A stretch of 64,000 nucleotides of DNA. It comes from Alphaproteobacteria bacterium (GTDB lineage Bacteria > Pseudomonadota > Alphaproteobacteria > CACIAM-22H2). The first letter of the stretch is position 1. Every line of letters begins with the position of its first letter. The position numbers were made by a program, and so were the translations under genes. The DNA lies in NCBI GenBank assembly GCA_016793165.1, contig JAEULA010000013.1, forward strand, positions 205,323 to 269,322. Reading direction: 5' to 3'. A model generated the notes under the pieces. That model searched no databases. It was not told the DNA's origin and worked only from the letters and a program-made list of their open reading frames with translations. Positions 55,922-64,000 of the stretch are shown here, piece after piece.

Positions 55922-56377
55922 CTAGCGCGGCGCGTCGGCGCGGCCGTGCATGACCATCAGCGTCTGCAGCATCGTCGCGCAGATCGACGCCGCCTCGCCG
56001 CGGCAGTTGAAGACGTCGACCTGGACGATGATCAGCGAGCGACCGGCCTTGAGCGCACGCCCGCGCGCGCGCAGGAGCGGCCCCTCGGCGGGCGCGAGAA
56101 AGTTCATCTTGTACTCGACTGTCAGCACCGTGGCGCTCTCGGGCACCAGGGAGAATCCCGCGTAGCCGGCAGCGGAATCGGCCACCATCGCGACGACGCC
56201 GCCATGGACGTAGCCGTGCTGCTGCGTGATCCTGCGATCGAACGGCAGCTCGATGTCGACCGCGCCCGGCGCCAGCGCGCCGAGCGTAGCGCCGATGAGG
56301 TCCATCGCCGGCTGGCGCGCGAAGCTGTCGCGCACGCGCGCCTCCCAGCCGGGGAATTTCGGGACGAATGCGGTCAT
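55922..56377 (-). CDS. PaaI-family thioesterase (hotdog fold)
   Basis: A 151-residue hotdog thioesterase. The motif QQHGYVHGGVVAMVADSAAGYA is characteristic of the PaaI/YdiI group, with the HGG loop and the Asp used in hydrolysis of acyl-CoA thioesters; TVEYKMNFLAPAEGP and GRSLIIVQVDVF complete the fold. Start ATG 56377 overlaps the MgtE stop by 4 bases, so it is translationally coupled to a magnesium transporter. The acyl group hydrolysed is unknown. Confidence 0.88.
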   Translation of the reverse strand: MTAFVPKFPGWEARVRDSFARQPAMDLIGATLGALAPGAVDIELPFDRRITQQHGYVHGGVVAMVADSAAGYAGFSLVPESATVLTVEYKMNFLAPAEGPLLRARGRALKAGRSLIIVQVDVFNCRGEAASICATMLQTLMVMHGRADAPR

Positions 56378-57765
56378 AGGATGATCAGCGTGGCGAGCCC
56401 GAGGAACATGAAGAATCCGAGCGTGTCCGTCATCGCCGTCAGGATGACGGAAGACGAGACGGCCGGGTCGACCCCGACGCGGTTCAGCACGACCGGGATG
56501 GTGACGCCCGCGACCCCCGCCACGACCAGGTTCGCGGTCATCGCCAGGGCGATGCACAGCCCGATGCGGGGATCGTGGAACCACAGCCATGCGGCCGTGC
56601 CGGTGACGATCGCGAAGGCGAAGCCGTTGAGGCCGCCGACGATGCCCTCCTTGAGGACGATGCGTGCGGCGTTCGCCGTGCTCAGCGTGCCGGTGGCGAT
56701 CGCGCGCACCGCGACGGTGAGCGCCTGCGTCCCGGCATTGCCGCCCAGCGAGGCGCAGATCGGCATCAGCACGGCGAGCGCCACCACCCGGTCGATCGCC
56801 GCCGAGAACAGGTCGATGACCGAGGCCGCGAGGAACGCCGTGCAGAGGTTGAGCAGCAGCCAGACCGAGCGCAGCCGCGCGGTCTCGAGCACCGAGGAAT
56901 GCACGTCGGAGCCGACGACGCCGGACAGGCGCATCATGTCCTCCTCGGCCTGCTCCTCGATGACGTCGACCACATCGTCGATCGTGATCGTGCCGATCAG
57001 CCGGCCGCCGGCATCGACGACCGGGGCGGACGTCAGGTCGCGGTCCTTGAACAGCCGGGCGACAGCCTCCTGGTCCATGTCGACCGGGATCGCCTCGAGA
57101 TCGGAGTCGAGGATCGCCGCGATCTTCACCGGGCGCTTGGCGCGCACGAAGCGGTCGAGCGGCACCCAGCCCACGGGCCGGTGCCGGGAGTCGACGACGA
57201 ACAGGTCGTAGAAGTCGTCGGGCAGGTCGCCGCTCTCGCGCAGGTGGTCGATGCACCTGCCGACGTCCCAATGTGCCGGCACGGCGACGACGTCGCGCTG
57301 CATCAGGCGGCCCGCCGACTCCGGCGGAAAGGCGAGCTGCTCCTCGAGCTGCGCGCGGATCGCGCGCGGAATGGCGTTGAAGACCTGTCCGCGCCGGGTC
57401 TCGCCAAGACCGTCGATAAGGTAGAGCGCATCGTCGGTGTCGAGATTCGCGATCGTGCGCGCGAGGTCCTCGGTGCCGAGGCGCTCGGCGACGTCGTCGC
57501 GCACGTTCTCGTCGAGCTCGGCGAACACCGCCGCGGGGAAGGTCGGGCGGAGGAGATCGACGAGCTCGATGCGGCGCTCGTGCGGCAGCGCCTCGAAGAG
57601 GTCGGCCAGCTCGGAATAATGCAGCTCGAGCGCCGTGCGCCGCGCGGCCCCGTGGTCGCCCGCGGCGAGGGCGGCGTCGACCGCCTCGACGACCGCCGGA
57701 TCCAGCCCGACGTCGTCGCTGGGGGAACCGGCCTCGACGGGCGCGAGCGGAGCCGGTTCGCCCAT
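56374..57765 (-). CDS. mgtE: Magnesium transporter MgtE
   Basis: A 463-residue magnesium channel. The N domain has superhelical repeats (ELHYSELADLFEALPHERR, AERLGTEDLARTIANLDTDD), two CBS domains lie at about 130-255 (AGRLMQRDVVAVPAHWDVGR, LFVVDSRHRPVGWVPLDR, SAPVVDAGGRLIGTITIDDV), and five helices follow from about 290. The pore signature PICASLGGNAGTQALTVAVRA is intact. Acidic residues in the N domain and CBS part serve as magnesium sensors. Start ATG 57765 with GAGG, 4 bases after maeB. Confidence 0.93.
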   Translation of the reverse strand: MGEPAPLAPVEAGSPSDDVGLDPAVVEAVDAALAAGDHGAARRTALELHYSELADLFEALPHERRIELVDLLRPTFPAAVFAELDENVRDDVAERLGTEDLARTIANLDTDDALYLIDGLGETRRGQVFNAIPRAIRAQLEEQLAFPPESAGRLMQRDVVAVPAHWDVGRCIDHLRESGDLPDDFYDLFVVDSRHRPVGWVPLDRFVRAKRPVKIAAILDSDLEAIPVDMDQEAVARLFKDRDLTSAPVVDAGGRLIGTITIDDVVDVIEEQAEEDMMRLSGVVGSDVHSSVLETARLRSVWLLLNLCTAFLAASVIDLFSAAIDRVVALAVLMPICASLGGNAGTQALTVAVRAIATGTLSTANAARIVLKEGIVGGLNGFAFAIVTGTAAWLWFHDPRIGLCIALAMTANLVVAGVAGVTIPVVLNRVGVDPAVSSSVILTAMTDTLGFFMFLGLATLIIL

Positions 57766-57769
57766 CGCG

Positions 57770-60055
57770 CTAGCCTCGGGCCGCCGCGCTGTCCTGCGCC
57801 TCGACGGCACACAGCGCTGTCATGTTGATGATGCCGCGCACCGTCGACGAGTTGTCGAGCACGTGGGCCGGCGCGGCCATGCCGAGCAGGATCGGTCCGA
57901 CGCGCTGGCCGCCGCCGAGCTGACGCAGCAGGCCGAAGGCGATATGCGCCGCATCGAGCGTCGGCATCACCAGGAGGTTCGCCTCGCCGCGCAGGCTCGG
58001 GTCCTGCAGCGCCTGGCGTCGGATGGCCTCGTCGAAGGCGGCCTCGGCGTCCATCTCGCCGTCGATCTCGAGATCCGGCGCCAGGGCGCGCACGTAGCCC
58101 AGCGCCGAGCGCATCTTCGCCGAGCTCTCGGTGTCGAACGAGCCGTAGGTGGAGTGCGACAGCAGCGCCGCGCGCGGCTTGATGCCGAAGCGCTTCATCA
58201 CGTCGGCGGCGCGCGCCGTCATCGCGGCGACCTCGGGCGCGGCAGGGTCCGGCGAGACATGGGTGTCGGTCACGAAGATCGTGCCGCGCGGCATGATCAG
58301 CGCGGTGACCGCCGCCGGCACCTCGACCTCGGGCGCCAGGCCGATCACGTCGATGACGTCGCGGAGCGCGCGGTGCCAGCGGCCGATGATGCCGCAGATC
58401 ATCCCGTCGGCCTCGCCCTGGGCGACCATCAGCGCGGCGATCACCGTGTTGCGCGTGCGCACGATGGTGCGCGCGCCGTCGACCGACACGCCCTGGCGCG
58501 CCATGCGGCGGTGATAGAAGTTCCAGTCGCGCTGGTAGTGGGGCAGGTCCTCGGGATTGCGCAGTTCGACGTCGCGGTCGAGCTGCAGGCGCAGCCCGAG
58601 CCGGTCGATGCGCTTGCGGATCGTCTCGCGGCGGCCGACGAGGATCGGCACCGCGAGGCGCTCGTCGATCACCGTCTGCACCGCGCGCAGCACACGCTCG
58701 TCCTCGCCGTCGGCGAAGACGATGCGCATCGGCCGCTGCTTGGCGCGCTCGAAGATCGGCCGCATCAGGAAGCCCGAGCGGTAGACGAACTCGGAAAGCC
58801 GCTGGCGATAGGCCTCGAGATCGGCGATCGGCCGCGTCGCGACGCCGGAGTCCATCGCCGCCTTCGCCACCGCCGGCGCGATCTCGAAGATCAGCCTCGG
58901 ATCGAACGGCTTCGGGATCAGGTTGTCGGGGCCGAAGGCCGGCGGCTCGCCGCCATAGGCCGCGGCGACCTGCTCGTCGGCCGCCTTGGTCGCGAGATCC
59001 GCGATCGCCCGCACCGCGGCGATCTTCATCGCCTCGTTGATCGCCGTCGCGCCGACGTCGAGCGCGCCGCGGAAGATGAAGGGGAAGCAGAGGACGTTGT
59101 TGACCTGGTTCGGATAGTCCGAGCGTCCGGTCGCGATGATCGCGTCGGGGCGCGCCGCGCGCACCTCCTCGGGCATGATCTCCGGTGTCGGATTGGCGAG
59201 CGCCATGACGATCGGCCGGTCGGCCATCGTCCGGACCCACTCCGGCTTCAGCACGCGCGGCGCCGACAGCCCGAGGAACACGTCGGCGCCGACGATCACC
59301 TCGCCGAGCGAGCGTGCCGCGGTCGGTCGCGCATAGCGCGCCTTGCGCGGATCCATCTCCTCCTTGCGCCCCTCGTAGACGACGCCGGCGATGTCGGTGA
59401 CCCAGATGTTCTCGCGCTTGACGCCGAGATCGACGAGCAGGTCGAGACAGGCGAGGGCCGCGGCGCCGGCGCCCGAGGTCACCAGCTTGATCTCGCCGAT
59501 CGGCTTCCCCACGACGCGCAGCGCGTTGAGGATCGCCGCGCTGACGATGATCGCGGTCCCGTGCTGGTCGTCGTGGAAGACCGGGATCTTGAGGCGCGTG
59601 CGCAGCCGGGCCTCGATCTCGAAGCATTCCGGCGCCTTGATGTCCTCGAGGTTGATGCCCCCGAAGGTCGGCTCGAGGCTGGCGATGATGTCGACGAGCT
59701 TGTCGGGGTCGCGCTCGGCGATCTCGATGTCGAAGACGTCGATGTCGGCGAACTTCTTGAAGAGGACCGCCTTACCCTCCATCACGGGCTTCCCCGCGAG
59801 CGGCCCGATTGCGCCCAGGCCTAGCACCGCCGTGCCGTTGGTGATCACCGCGACGAGATTGCCGCGCGCGGTCAGCCGCGCGGCCTCGGCGGGGTTCTCG
59901 ACGATCGCCTGGCAGGCGAAGGCGACGCCCGGCGAATAGGCCAATGCGAGATCGCGCTGGTTGGCCAGCGGCTTGGTCGCGACGATGGCAAGTTTGCCCG
60001 CGGTCGGATGGCGGTGATATTCGAGCGCGCTCTCGCGCAGCTTGTCGTCTGCCAT
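57770..60055 (-). CDS. maeB: NADP-dependent malic enzyme with C-terminal phosphotransacetylase-like domain
   Basis: A 761-residue MaeB-type enzyme converting malate to pyruvate and CO2. The malic domain (1-420) shows [54 protein letters not shown](P) loop [16 protein letters not shown] and [13 protein letters not shown]. The C-terminal 330 residues are the phosphotransacetylase-like domain ([12 protein letters not shown]), usually regulatory, binding acetyl-CoA, in MaeB. Start [11 protein letters not shown] at ATG 60055; the frame continues a little upstream. Magnesium dependence of malic enzyme fits the downstream mgtE. Confidence 0.94.
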   Translation of the reverse strand: MADDKLRESALEYHRHPTAGKLAIVATKPLANQRDLALAYSPGVAFACQAIVENPAEAARLTARGNLVAVITNGTAVLGLGAIGPLAGKPVMEGKAVLFKKFADIDVFDIEIAERDPDKLVDIIASLEPTFGGINLEDIKAPECFEIEARLRTRLKIPVFHDDQHGTAIIVSAAILNALRVVGKPIGEIKLVTSGAGAAALACLDLLVDLGVKRENIWVTDIAGVVYEGRKEEMDPRKARYARPTAARSLGEVIVGADVFLGLSAPRVLKPEWVRTMADRPIVMALANPTPEIMPEEVRAARPDAIIATGRSDYPNQVNNVLCFPFIFRGALDVGATAINEAMKIAAVRAIADLATKAADEQVAAAYGGEPPAFGPDNLIPKPFDPRLIFEIAPAVAKAAMDSGVATRPIADLEAYRQRLSEFVYRSGFLMRPIFERAKQRPMRIVFADGEDERVLRAVQTVIDERLAVPILVGRRETIRKRIDRLGLRLQLDRDVELRNPEDLPHYQRDWNFYHRRMARQGVSVDGARTIVRTRNTVIAALMVAQGEADGMICGIIGRWHRALRDVIDVIGLAPEVEVPAAVTALIMPRGTIFVTDTHVSPDPAAPEVAAMTARAADVMKRFGIKPRAALLSHSTYGSFDTESSAKMRSALGYVRALAPDLEIDGEMDAEAAFDEAIRRQALQDPSLRGEANLLVMPTLDAAHIAFGLLRQLGGGQRVGPILLGMAAPAHVLDNSSTVRGIINMTALCAVEAQDSAAARG

Positions 60056-60139
60056 CGGCGCCCCGCGGCACTTGGCCGGAAACTGGCTCTCGGCCAGAAC
60101 TTCACGAGACGGCCGGAGCCGTCGGGTCATTCAGATGGA

Positions 60140-60178
60140 GCCCCTCGCCGTCGTCGGAGCGAGGTCCGGCCGAGGGGC
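60140..60178 (-). terminator. Possible hairpin terminator behind the tRNA-Leu gene
   Basis: GCCCCTCG (60140-60147) and CGAGGGGC (60171-60178) pair as an 8-base perfect stem 13 bases beyond the tRNA 3' end on the minus strand; the inside is also G+C-rich. No T-run follows, so the terminator role is only suggested. Confidence 0.3.
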
Positions 60179-60190
60179 GCCGTCGATGTT

Positions 60191-60276
60191 TGGTGCGGTC
60201 GAGAAGAGTCGAACTTCCACGGGGTTTCCCCCACCAGCACCTCAAGCTGGCGCGTCTACCATTCCGCCACGACCGC
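60191..60276 (-). tRNA. tRNA-Leu, anticodon GAG
   Basis: An 86-base class II tRNA on the minus strand. Acceptor stem GCGGTCG/CGACCGC, discriminator A and encoded CCA end (60191-60194). The anticodon stem CCAGC/GCTGG encloses the loop TTGAGGT, giving anticodon GAG for CTC/CTT codons. A long variable arm with GGTGGGGGAAACCCC is present as expected for Leu, and the T-loop reads GTTCGACTC. It lies between maeB and lipB. Confidence 0.95.
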
Positions 60277-60379
60277 CTGGGAGCCGCACCGAAGGCACGG
60301 CCTTGCCAAACGAAGGCGAGCGCAATAGCAAATCATCCCCGGCCACGCAACGGCCATCCCGCCCCGGATCGACGCCAGA

Positions 60380-61042
60380 ATGGGTTTGACCGCCAAAGGC
60401 TTGGACGAGATCGAGTGGCGCGTCGAGAGCGCACCGGTGGGCTATCCCGAGGCGGTCGCGTCCATGGATGCGCGGGTCGAGGCGATCCGCGCCGGGCGCG
60501 CCCCGGAGACCATCTGGCTGCTCGAGCACCCGCCGCTCTACACCGCCGGCACCTCGTCCCGGCCCGAGGACCTGCTGCCGACGGCGACGCTGCCCGTGTT
60601 CACCACCGGGCGCGGCGGGCAGTTCACGTATCACGGGCCCGGGCAGCGCATCGCCTACGTGATGCTGGACCTGCGCCGCCGCGGTCAGGACGTGCGCGGC
60701 TATGTGCGCGCGCTCGAGGCCTGGATCATTGCCGCGCTGGCCGAGCTTGGGGTCACGGGCGAGCGGCGCGACGGGCGGGTCGGCATCTGGGTCGATCGCG
60801 GCCCGCACCCGCTCGGCGGCCGGCGCGAGGACAAGATCGCCGCGATCGGCGTGCGGATCCGGCACTGGATCACTTTCCACGGGCTGTCGCTGAACGTGAC
60901 CTGCGACCTGGCGCCCTTCGCCGGCATCGTGCCCTGCGGCATCGCCGAGCCGCAATTCGGCGTCACCTCGCTGCTGCAGCTTCGCGGCAGCGCGACACTG
61001 GCGGAGGCCGATCGCGCGCTCCGTCATACCTGCCGCTTCTGA
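60380..61042 (+). CDS. lipB: Lipoyl(octanoyl) transferase LipB
   Basis: A 220-residue enzyme that moves octanoyl groups from acyl carrier protein to lipoyl domains of pyruvate and 2-oxoglutarate dehydrogenases and the glycine cleavage system. Signatures: LLEHPPLYTAGTSSRPEDLL, GRGGQFTYHGPGQ, Lys152 in REDKIAAIGVRI and the thioester-forming Cys186 in FAGIVPCGIAE. Usual size, no odd features. Start ATG 60380 (MGLTAKGL); the ribosome site is weak. Confidence 0.95.
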   Translation: MGLTAKGLDEIEWRVESAPVGYPEAVASMDARVEAIRAGRAPETIWLLEHPPLYTAGTSSRPEDLLPTATLPVFTTGRGGQFTYHGPGQRIAYVMLDLRRRGQDVRGYVRALEAWIIAALAELGVTGERRDGRVGIWVDRGPHPLGGRREDKIAAIGVRIRHWITFHGLSLNVTCDLAPFAGIVPCGIAEPQFGVTSLLQLRGSATLAEADRALRHTCRF

Positions 61043-61100
61043 GGCCGGCCGGTCGTCTCGAGCGGCGATGCAATGGGTCGAAGGCGGCCACAGGCGATCC

Positions 61101-61140
61101 GGAAAAAAGAAGACGGCGGCTCCTTGCAGAGCCGCCGTCT
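61101..61140 (-). terminator. Rho-independent terminator of the PEP-CTERM gene
   Basis: AGACGGCGGCTC (61111-61122), loop CTTGCA, GAGCCGCCGTCT (61129-61140): a 12-base perfect stem. On the minus strand it is followed by TCTTTTTTCC. It lies 43 bases beyond the stop of the minus-strand PEP-CTERM gene. This is the best classical terminator in the window. Confidence 0.9.
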
Positions 61141-61183
61141 CCATTTCCATCCCGGCGGCGCCGAAGCGTCGCCAGGCCGGGTG

Positions 61184-62266
61184 TCAGGCCGCGCGACGGC
61201 GCGCGAAGCCCAGGCCCACGAGGCCGGCGCCCAGCAGCGCCAGCGTCGCCGGCGCCGGAACGGCCGTGCCGCCGAAGCGATCGTCCTCGGTCGCGACGAT
61301 GCCGCGATCGACGAGCGCGAAGGTCGGGAACGCCTTGTCCCCCGCCGCGAGGCGCGTGAACGTCACGTCGAATTCGAACGTGCGATCGATCGAGCGGTCG
61401 TAGTCGCCCGTCGCGTCCGGACCGGCGCAGACGCCGATATCGGCGCTCACGCAAGCCGTCGACACGCCGATCTCCGGCAGGCCGCCGCCCAGATCGCTCA
61501 CCGTCACCGTGCTGTACTCGGCGAAACCGGCGCTGATGCCCGCCTCGATCGCCGCCGCGATCGCATCCGGATCGGTTGCGGACGAGAAGTTCGTCCCGCC
61601 GAGGCCGGTGATGCTCGACGCGAAGGTCGGAGCCAACGCGCAGGTGCCGGAGGACTCGCAGAAGTCGACGCCGATCAGCTTGACGCCGTTCGCCGCGAGT
61701 GCCGCGGACGTCGACGCGCTGTTGAAGGCGCCGTCCTTGAAGCCGGCATCGCCGAGGGCGACGATGAACCGGTTCGAGCCGGGCCGCCAGGCGGTCCCGG
61801 CCGCGAGGCCGATGCCGTCGAAGCCGAGCTCCGCGTAGTCGCCGCCACCGGAGGCGCCCAGACCGTCGATCGCCGTCTGCGTCGTCGCGATCGTCGCCGT
61901 CAGGCCGGAAAGCACGGCCGCGCCCGGATCGTTATAGAAGCCGACGCCGCTCTGCAGGCCGCCGCCATACGTCGTGTTGAGCGAGGTCAGCAGCGACGTC
62001 GCCGTCGCCTTCGCGCCAGCGATGGCGCTGCCCATGCTGCCCGTGGTGTCGAACACGAACATGATGTCGACCAGCGCCGTCGTCGGGCCGCCGGCAGAGA
62101 CCGTGACGGTCTTGCGAACGGTGACGCTCTCGCCGACGCCGAGATCCGCGCTGAAGCTGGTCGGTGATATCGAATCGGCCAGCGCTCCGGGAGCCATGAA
62201 CAGGCTCGCCGCGCCGGCACCCAGCACGGCCAACGCCTTGAAGTGAGTTCTCAGGGTTTGAAACAT
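61184..62266 (-). CDS. Secreted von Willebrand A-domain protein with PEP-CTERM sorting tail
   Basis: A 360-residue exported protein. Signal peptide at 1-30 ending GALADS. A VWA domain covers about 66-290, with the metal-site motif DTTGS (Asp73, Thr75, Ser77), TTYGGGLQSGVGFYND, and VALGDAGFKDGAF with later Asp. The C-terminus, residues about 336-360, is a PEP-CTERM anchor: VPAPATLALLGAGLVGLG then ARRRAA, so the protein is presumably sorted by an exosortase encoded elsewhere. GGAGG precedes ATG 62266. Monocistronic, with its own terminator and a candidate sigma-54 promoter. Likely a cell-surface adhesion or matrix protein. Confidence 0.88.
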   Translation of the reverse strand: MFQTLRTHFKALAVLGAGAASLFMAPGALADSISPTSFSADLGVGESVTVRKTVTVSAGGPTTALVDIMFVFDTTGSMGSAIAGAKATATSLLTSLNTTYGGGLQSGVGFYNDPGAAVLSGLTATIATTQTAIDGLGASGGGDYAELGFDGIGLAAGTAWRPGSNRFIVALGDAGFKDGAFNSASTSAALAANGVKLIGVDFCESSGTCALAPTFASSITGLGGTNFSSATDPDAIAAAIEAGISAGFAEYSTVTVSDLGGGLPEIGVSTACVSADIGVCAGPDATGDYDRSIDRTFEFDVTFTRLAAGDKAFPTFALVDRGIVATEDDRFGGTAVPAPATLALLGAGLVGLGFARRRAA

Positions 62267-63448
62267 CTTGTGTCCTCCGAGGGTTTGACCCGCACCCAGC
62301 GACCGGAATTGCGAGGTCCACTGACGCTCCTTGAGCGGAGCAAAGATCAGGCCACCAACCGCGGAGGTGTAAGAACTCATTGGGCGCAAACGACTTCGTC
62401 GCTGGCGGTGCATCGAAAATTCGAGGCCATTAGCGTTCGTGTAACGATAACCGACGATCAGTCGCGGTTTTGCCCCGCACGGCGGACGCAGGATCAGGAA
62501 TGACCACAATTCCAGGGCAATGTGGATCGCGCGATGAACGTGGCGGAAGGAAACAGGTCGATATGACTGCGCCACAAAGCCCCATCCTGGGGGCTTCAGA
62601 AGCGGCCCGCTCCGCCATACTTTCTTAATTGCGGTACGATTTGGACGTGCACCGCACGAACACGCGGTATGACGGCGCGAATTCGAGACGGAACCGCGAA
62701 CCGCTGTGACATTCGATCGACACGGGCTTCGGGCTTGCGGCTCAGGGCAGCCCGTGCTGATCCCGCGCAGGTATCGTCAGTTTGCTTTACAGGCCTCAAA
62801 TTTGTAGGGCCAAACGTAGCGCCATTTCGGCCGCTGGGGCTCGGCCGTGCCGGCCGGCGCCCGTCGGTTGGACGCGCTGAACCCTGTCCGGGGGTCGCGT
62901 TTCGACGCCCATCGATGCGCGGGCGGGCCCCGCGTCTGCACGGAACCCGGGCCTGCAGACGCCACGCCTGCGGACGATGTGCGCAAACGTCTCCGCTGCG
63001 GCGCGGAACGCTTTGCATCGATGGGACGGATCCGACGGCTGCAGAGTTCCCGTCGCGTTCGTCACGGCCGGTGACTGCGACCCTGGTCTCGACGCCAGCA
63101 TTGGCCTCCACCCCAGAACAATCCGGACCGCGCGCGCGACCGCCCCGCCGAGTGCGGCTCGCCGGACTGCGACGAGCGACATGCGGAGCCCCTGCCGTGG
63201 CACCACCACGGTCCCATGCACGTCCCAGCGGCGGCCTGCCGTCCCGGCGACCGAGTGTGCGTAAACGGGACTGCGCCGGCCTGTGATGGCGCGCCGCCTC
63301 GCAGCCTTTCCGTCGGCGCGCAACGCCGCGTTGCCTCGTACATCGCTCGCCGGCTTGCGGTAGACTGCTGTTGCGCGTCCGCGCGCCGGTAGGCATCTCG
63401 CCGACGGCGCGCATTGCTGCCGTCCAAGCCCGATCGGAGGCCCCGTCC
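62267..63448. other. Gene-free stretch with no recognisable coding sequence
   Basis: About 1.2 kb without a supported gene, exceptional in this dense window. The first 400 bases are less G+C-rich than the surroundings and include the sigma-54-like site and a hairpin AAGCCCC-ATCCTG-GGGGCTT (62577-62596). Open frames from 62596 to 63504 on either strand have low-complexity Arg-rich products, no ribosome sites and no recognisable motifs. I see nothing else that I can name; a decayed gene or noncoding RNA is possible. Confidence 0.5.
62339..62354 (-). promoter_or_regulatory. Candidate sigma-54 (-24/-12) promoter
   Basis: On the minus strand TGGCCT-GATCT-TTGCT matches the sigma-54 consensus TGGCAC-N5-TTGCW at nine of eleven informative positions and keeps the invariant GG-N10-GC spacing. 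It lies 73-88 bases upstream of the PEP-CTERM gene start. PEP-CTERM genes are known targets of sigma-54 with PrsK/PrsR in some bacteria. Confidence 0.4.
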
Positions 63449-64000
63449 ATGCGAAAGCTGTCGCCCCTGGCCCTGGCGCTCGCCGCCGGCCTAGCCGTCA
63501 CCACGGCCGAGGCAGCGCCTCTCGTATTGCCGGACTCGGGCGGTGCGACGACGCTTCCGGCAGGCCCAGCCGCCCCTTCCGTCCGGCGCGGCTACCAGGC
63601 GCTGGAGGCCAACGATCTTCTCGCGGCCGAGACCGCCTTTCGGGAAGGCATGCGCCTCGAGCCGAGCTCTCCGGCGGCGTATATCGGCATGTCCGAATTG
63701 TCGGCACGACGCGCCGTCGCATCGGGCGCGCCGAACTGGAGCGAGAACCCCGACATCGAGTCATGGCTGCGCAAGGCGCTCGAGGTCGATCCGAACGGCG
63801 TGACGACGCTGCGTTCCTGGGCCCGTTTCCTGTCGCTGCGGGGACGATTCCCGGACGCCGAGGCGGCCCTGCAGAAGGCGGTCACCGCGGCGCCCACCGA
63901 CATCGGCGCGTGGCTGCACCTCTCCGAAGTCCAACTGCGCGGCTTGCGCAACGGCGCGTCTGCGGAGGCATCGGCGCGCAAGGCGATCGCCGTGAACCGC
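63449..64000 (+). CDS. Exported tetratricopeptide-repeat protein (partial, cut by window end)
   Basis: 184 codons are visible and the frame stays open at the edge. A signal peptide is at 1-22 (LSPLALALAAGLAVTTAEA). TPR-like helix pairs follow: GYQALEANDLLAAETAFREG, then LRLEPSSPAAYIGMSEL with Met for Leu (read MRLEPSSPAAYIG), and later FPDAEAALQKAVTAAPTDIG, AWLHLSEVQLRGLR. GGAGG is 8 bases before ATG 63449. Probably a periplasmic scaffold protein; the partner is unknown because the gene is cut. Confidence 0.8.
   Translation, partial: MRKLSPLALALAAGLAVTTAEAAPLVLPDSGGATTLPAGPAAPSVRRGYQALEANDLLAAETAFREGMRLEPSSPAAYIGMSELSARRAVASGAPNWSENPDIESWLRKALEVDPNGVTTLRSWARFLSLRGRFPDAEAALQKAVTAAPTDIGAWLHLSEVQLRGLRNGASAEASARKAIAVNR

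Noticed and set aside
62596..63504. Open frames on both strands of the gene-free stretch
   Set aside because: Arg/Ser-rich products without homology that I can recognise, no ribosome sites, frames overlapping each other.

Overview
The window is very GC-rich (about 70% by eye), densely coding and bacterial. Alphaproteobacterial hallmarks include a DUF1489 protein, a receiver protein ending in an R-T-x-G-Y-V-G-P tail, a leucine-degradation (liu) set, patatin plus 3-hydroxybutyrate dehydrogenase, and many ABC/TRAP solute-uptake genes. I read it as a chromosomal segment of a free-living, metabolically versatile alphaproteobacterium; order and genus cannot be fixed from the sequence alone. No phage, insertion sequence, CRISPR array or rRNA is visible; there is one tRNA gene.

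Layout. 1-5206 (minus): Dpp/Opp-type peptide ABC transporter, cut at the left edge. 5444-11200 (plus): six overlapping or adjacent lipid genes related to E. coli ynbABCD, with an added acyltransferase and an unknown membrane protein; probably a pathway for an uncharacterised phospholipid. 11220-14847: DUF1489 protein and signalling genes. 14887-23616 (minus): one long probable operon with a racemase-family protein, the liuB/liuC/liuD leucine genes, a potassium channel and an M48 peptidase. 23693-26677 (minus): a small exported protein, a truncated disulfide-reductase-like protein, 3-hydroxybutyrate dehydrogenase and a patatin. 26894-31893: two close LysR paralogues, NDH-2 plus DoxX, and an orphan TRAP binding protein; three control regions here share a sequence motif. 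32007-36086 (minus): acyl-CoA dehydrogenase, SDR, hydrolase, RidA and isomerase genes.

36335-45149 (plus): M20 amidohydrolase, a second Dpp-type transporter, then an M20 and an M24 homologue that have lost most metal ligands. 45192-50325: a taurine/sulfonate-type ABC transporter with two different permeases, a FAH-family hydrolase, and a divergent FadR-type regulator with palindromes between. 50395-53509: isovaleryl-CoA dehydrogenase and RecQ. 53722-55914: three orphan TadG/TadE-like genes. 55922-60055 (minus): malic enzyme, MgtE and a thioesterase. 60191-64000: tRNA-Leu(GAG), lipB, a PEP-CTERM protein with its own terminator and a possible sigma-54 promoter, a gene-free stretch of 1.2 kb, and the start of a TPR protein.

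Together the genes import peptides, amides and organic acids and feed them into acyl-CoA, leucine and hydroxybutyrate catabolism. The least explained parts are the ynb-type lipid operon, the pair of metal-site-deficient hydrolases beside a peptide transporter, and the small LysR-linked regulon.
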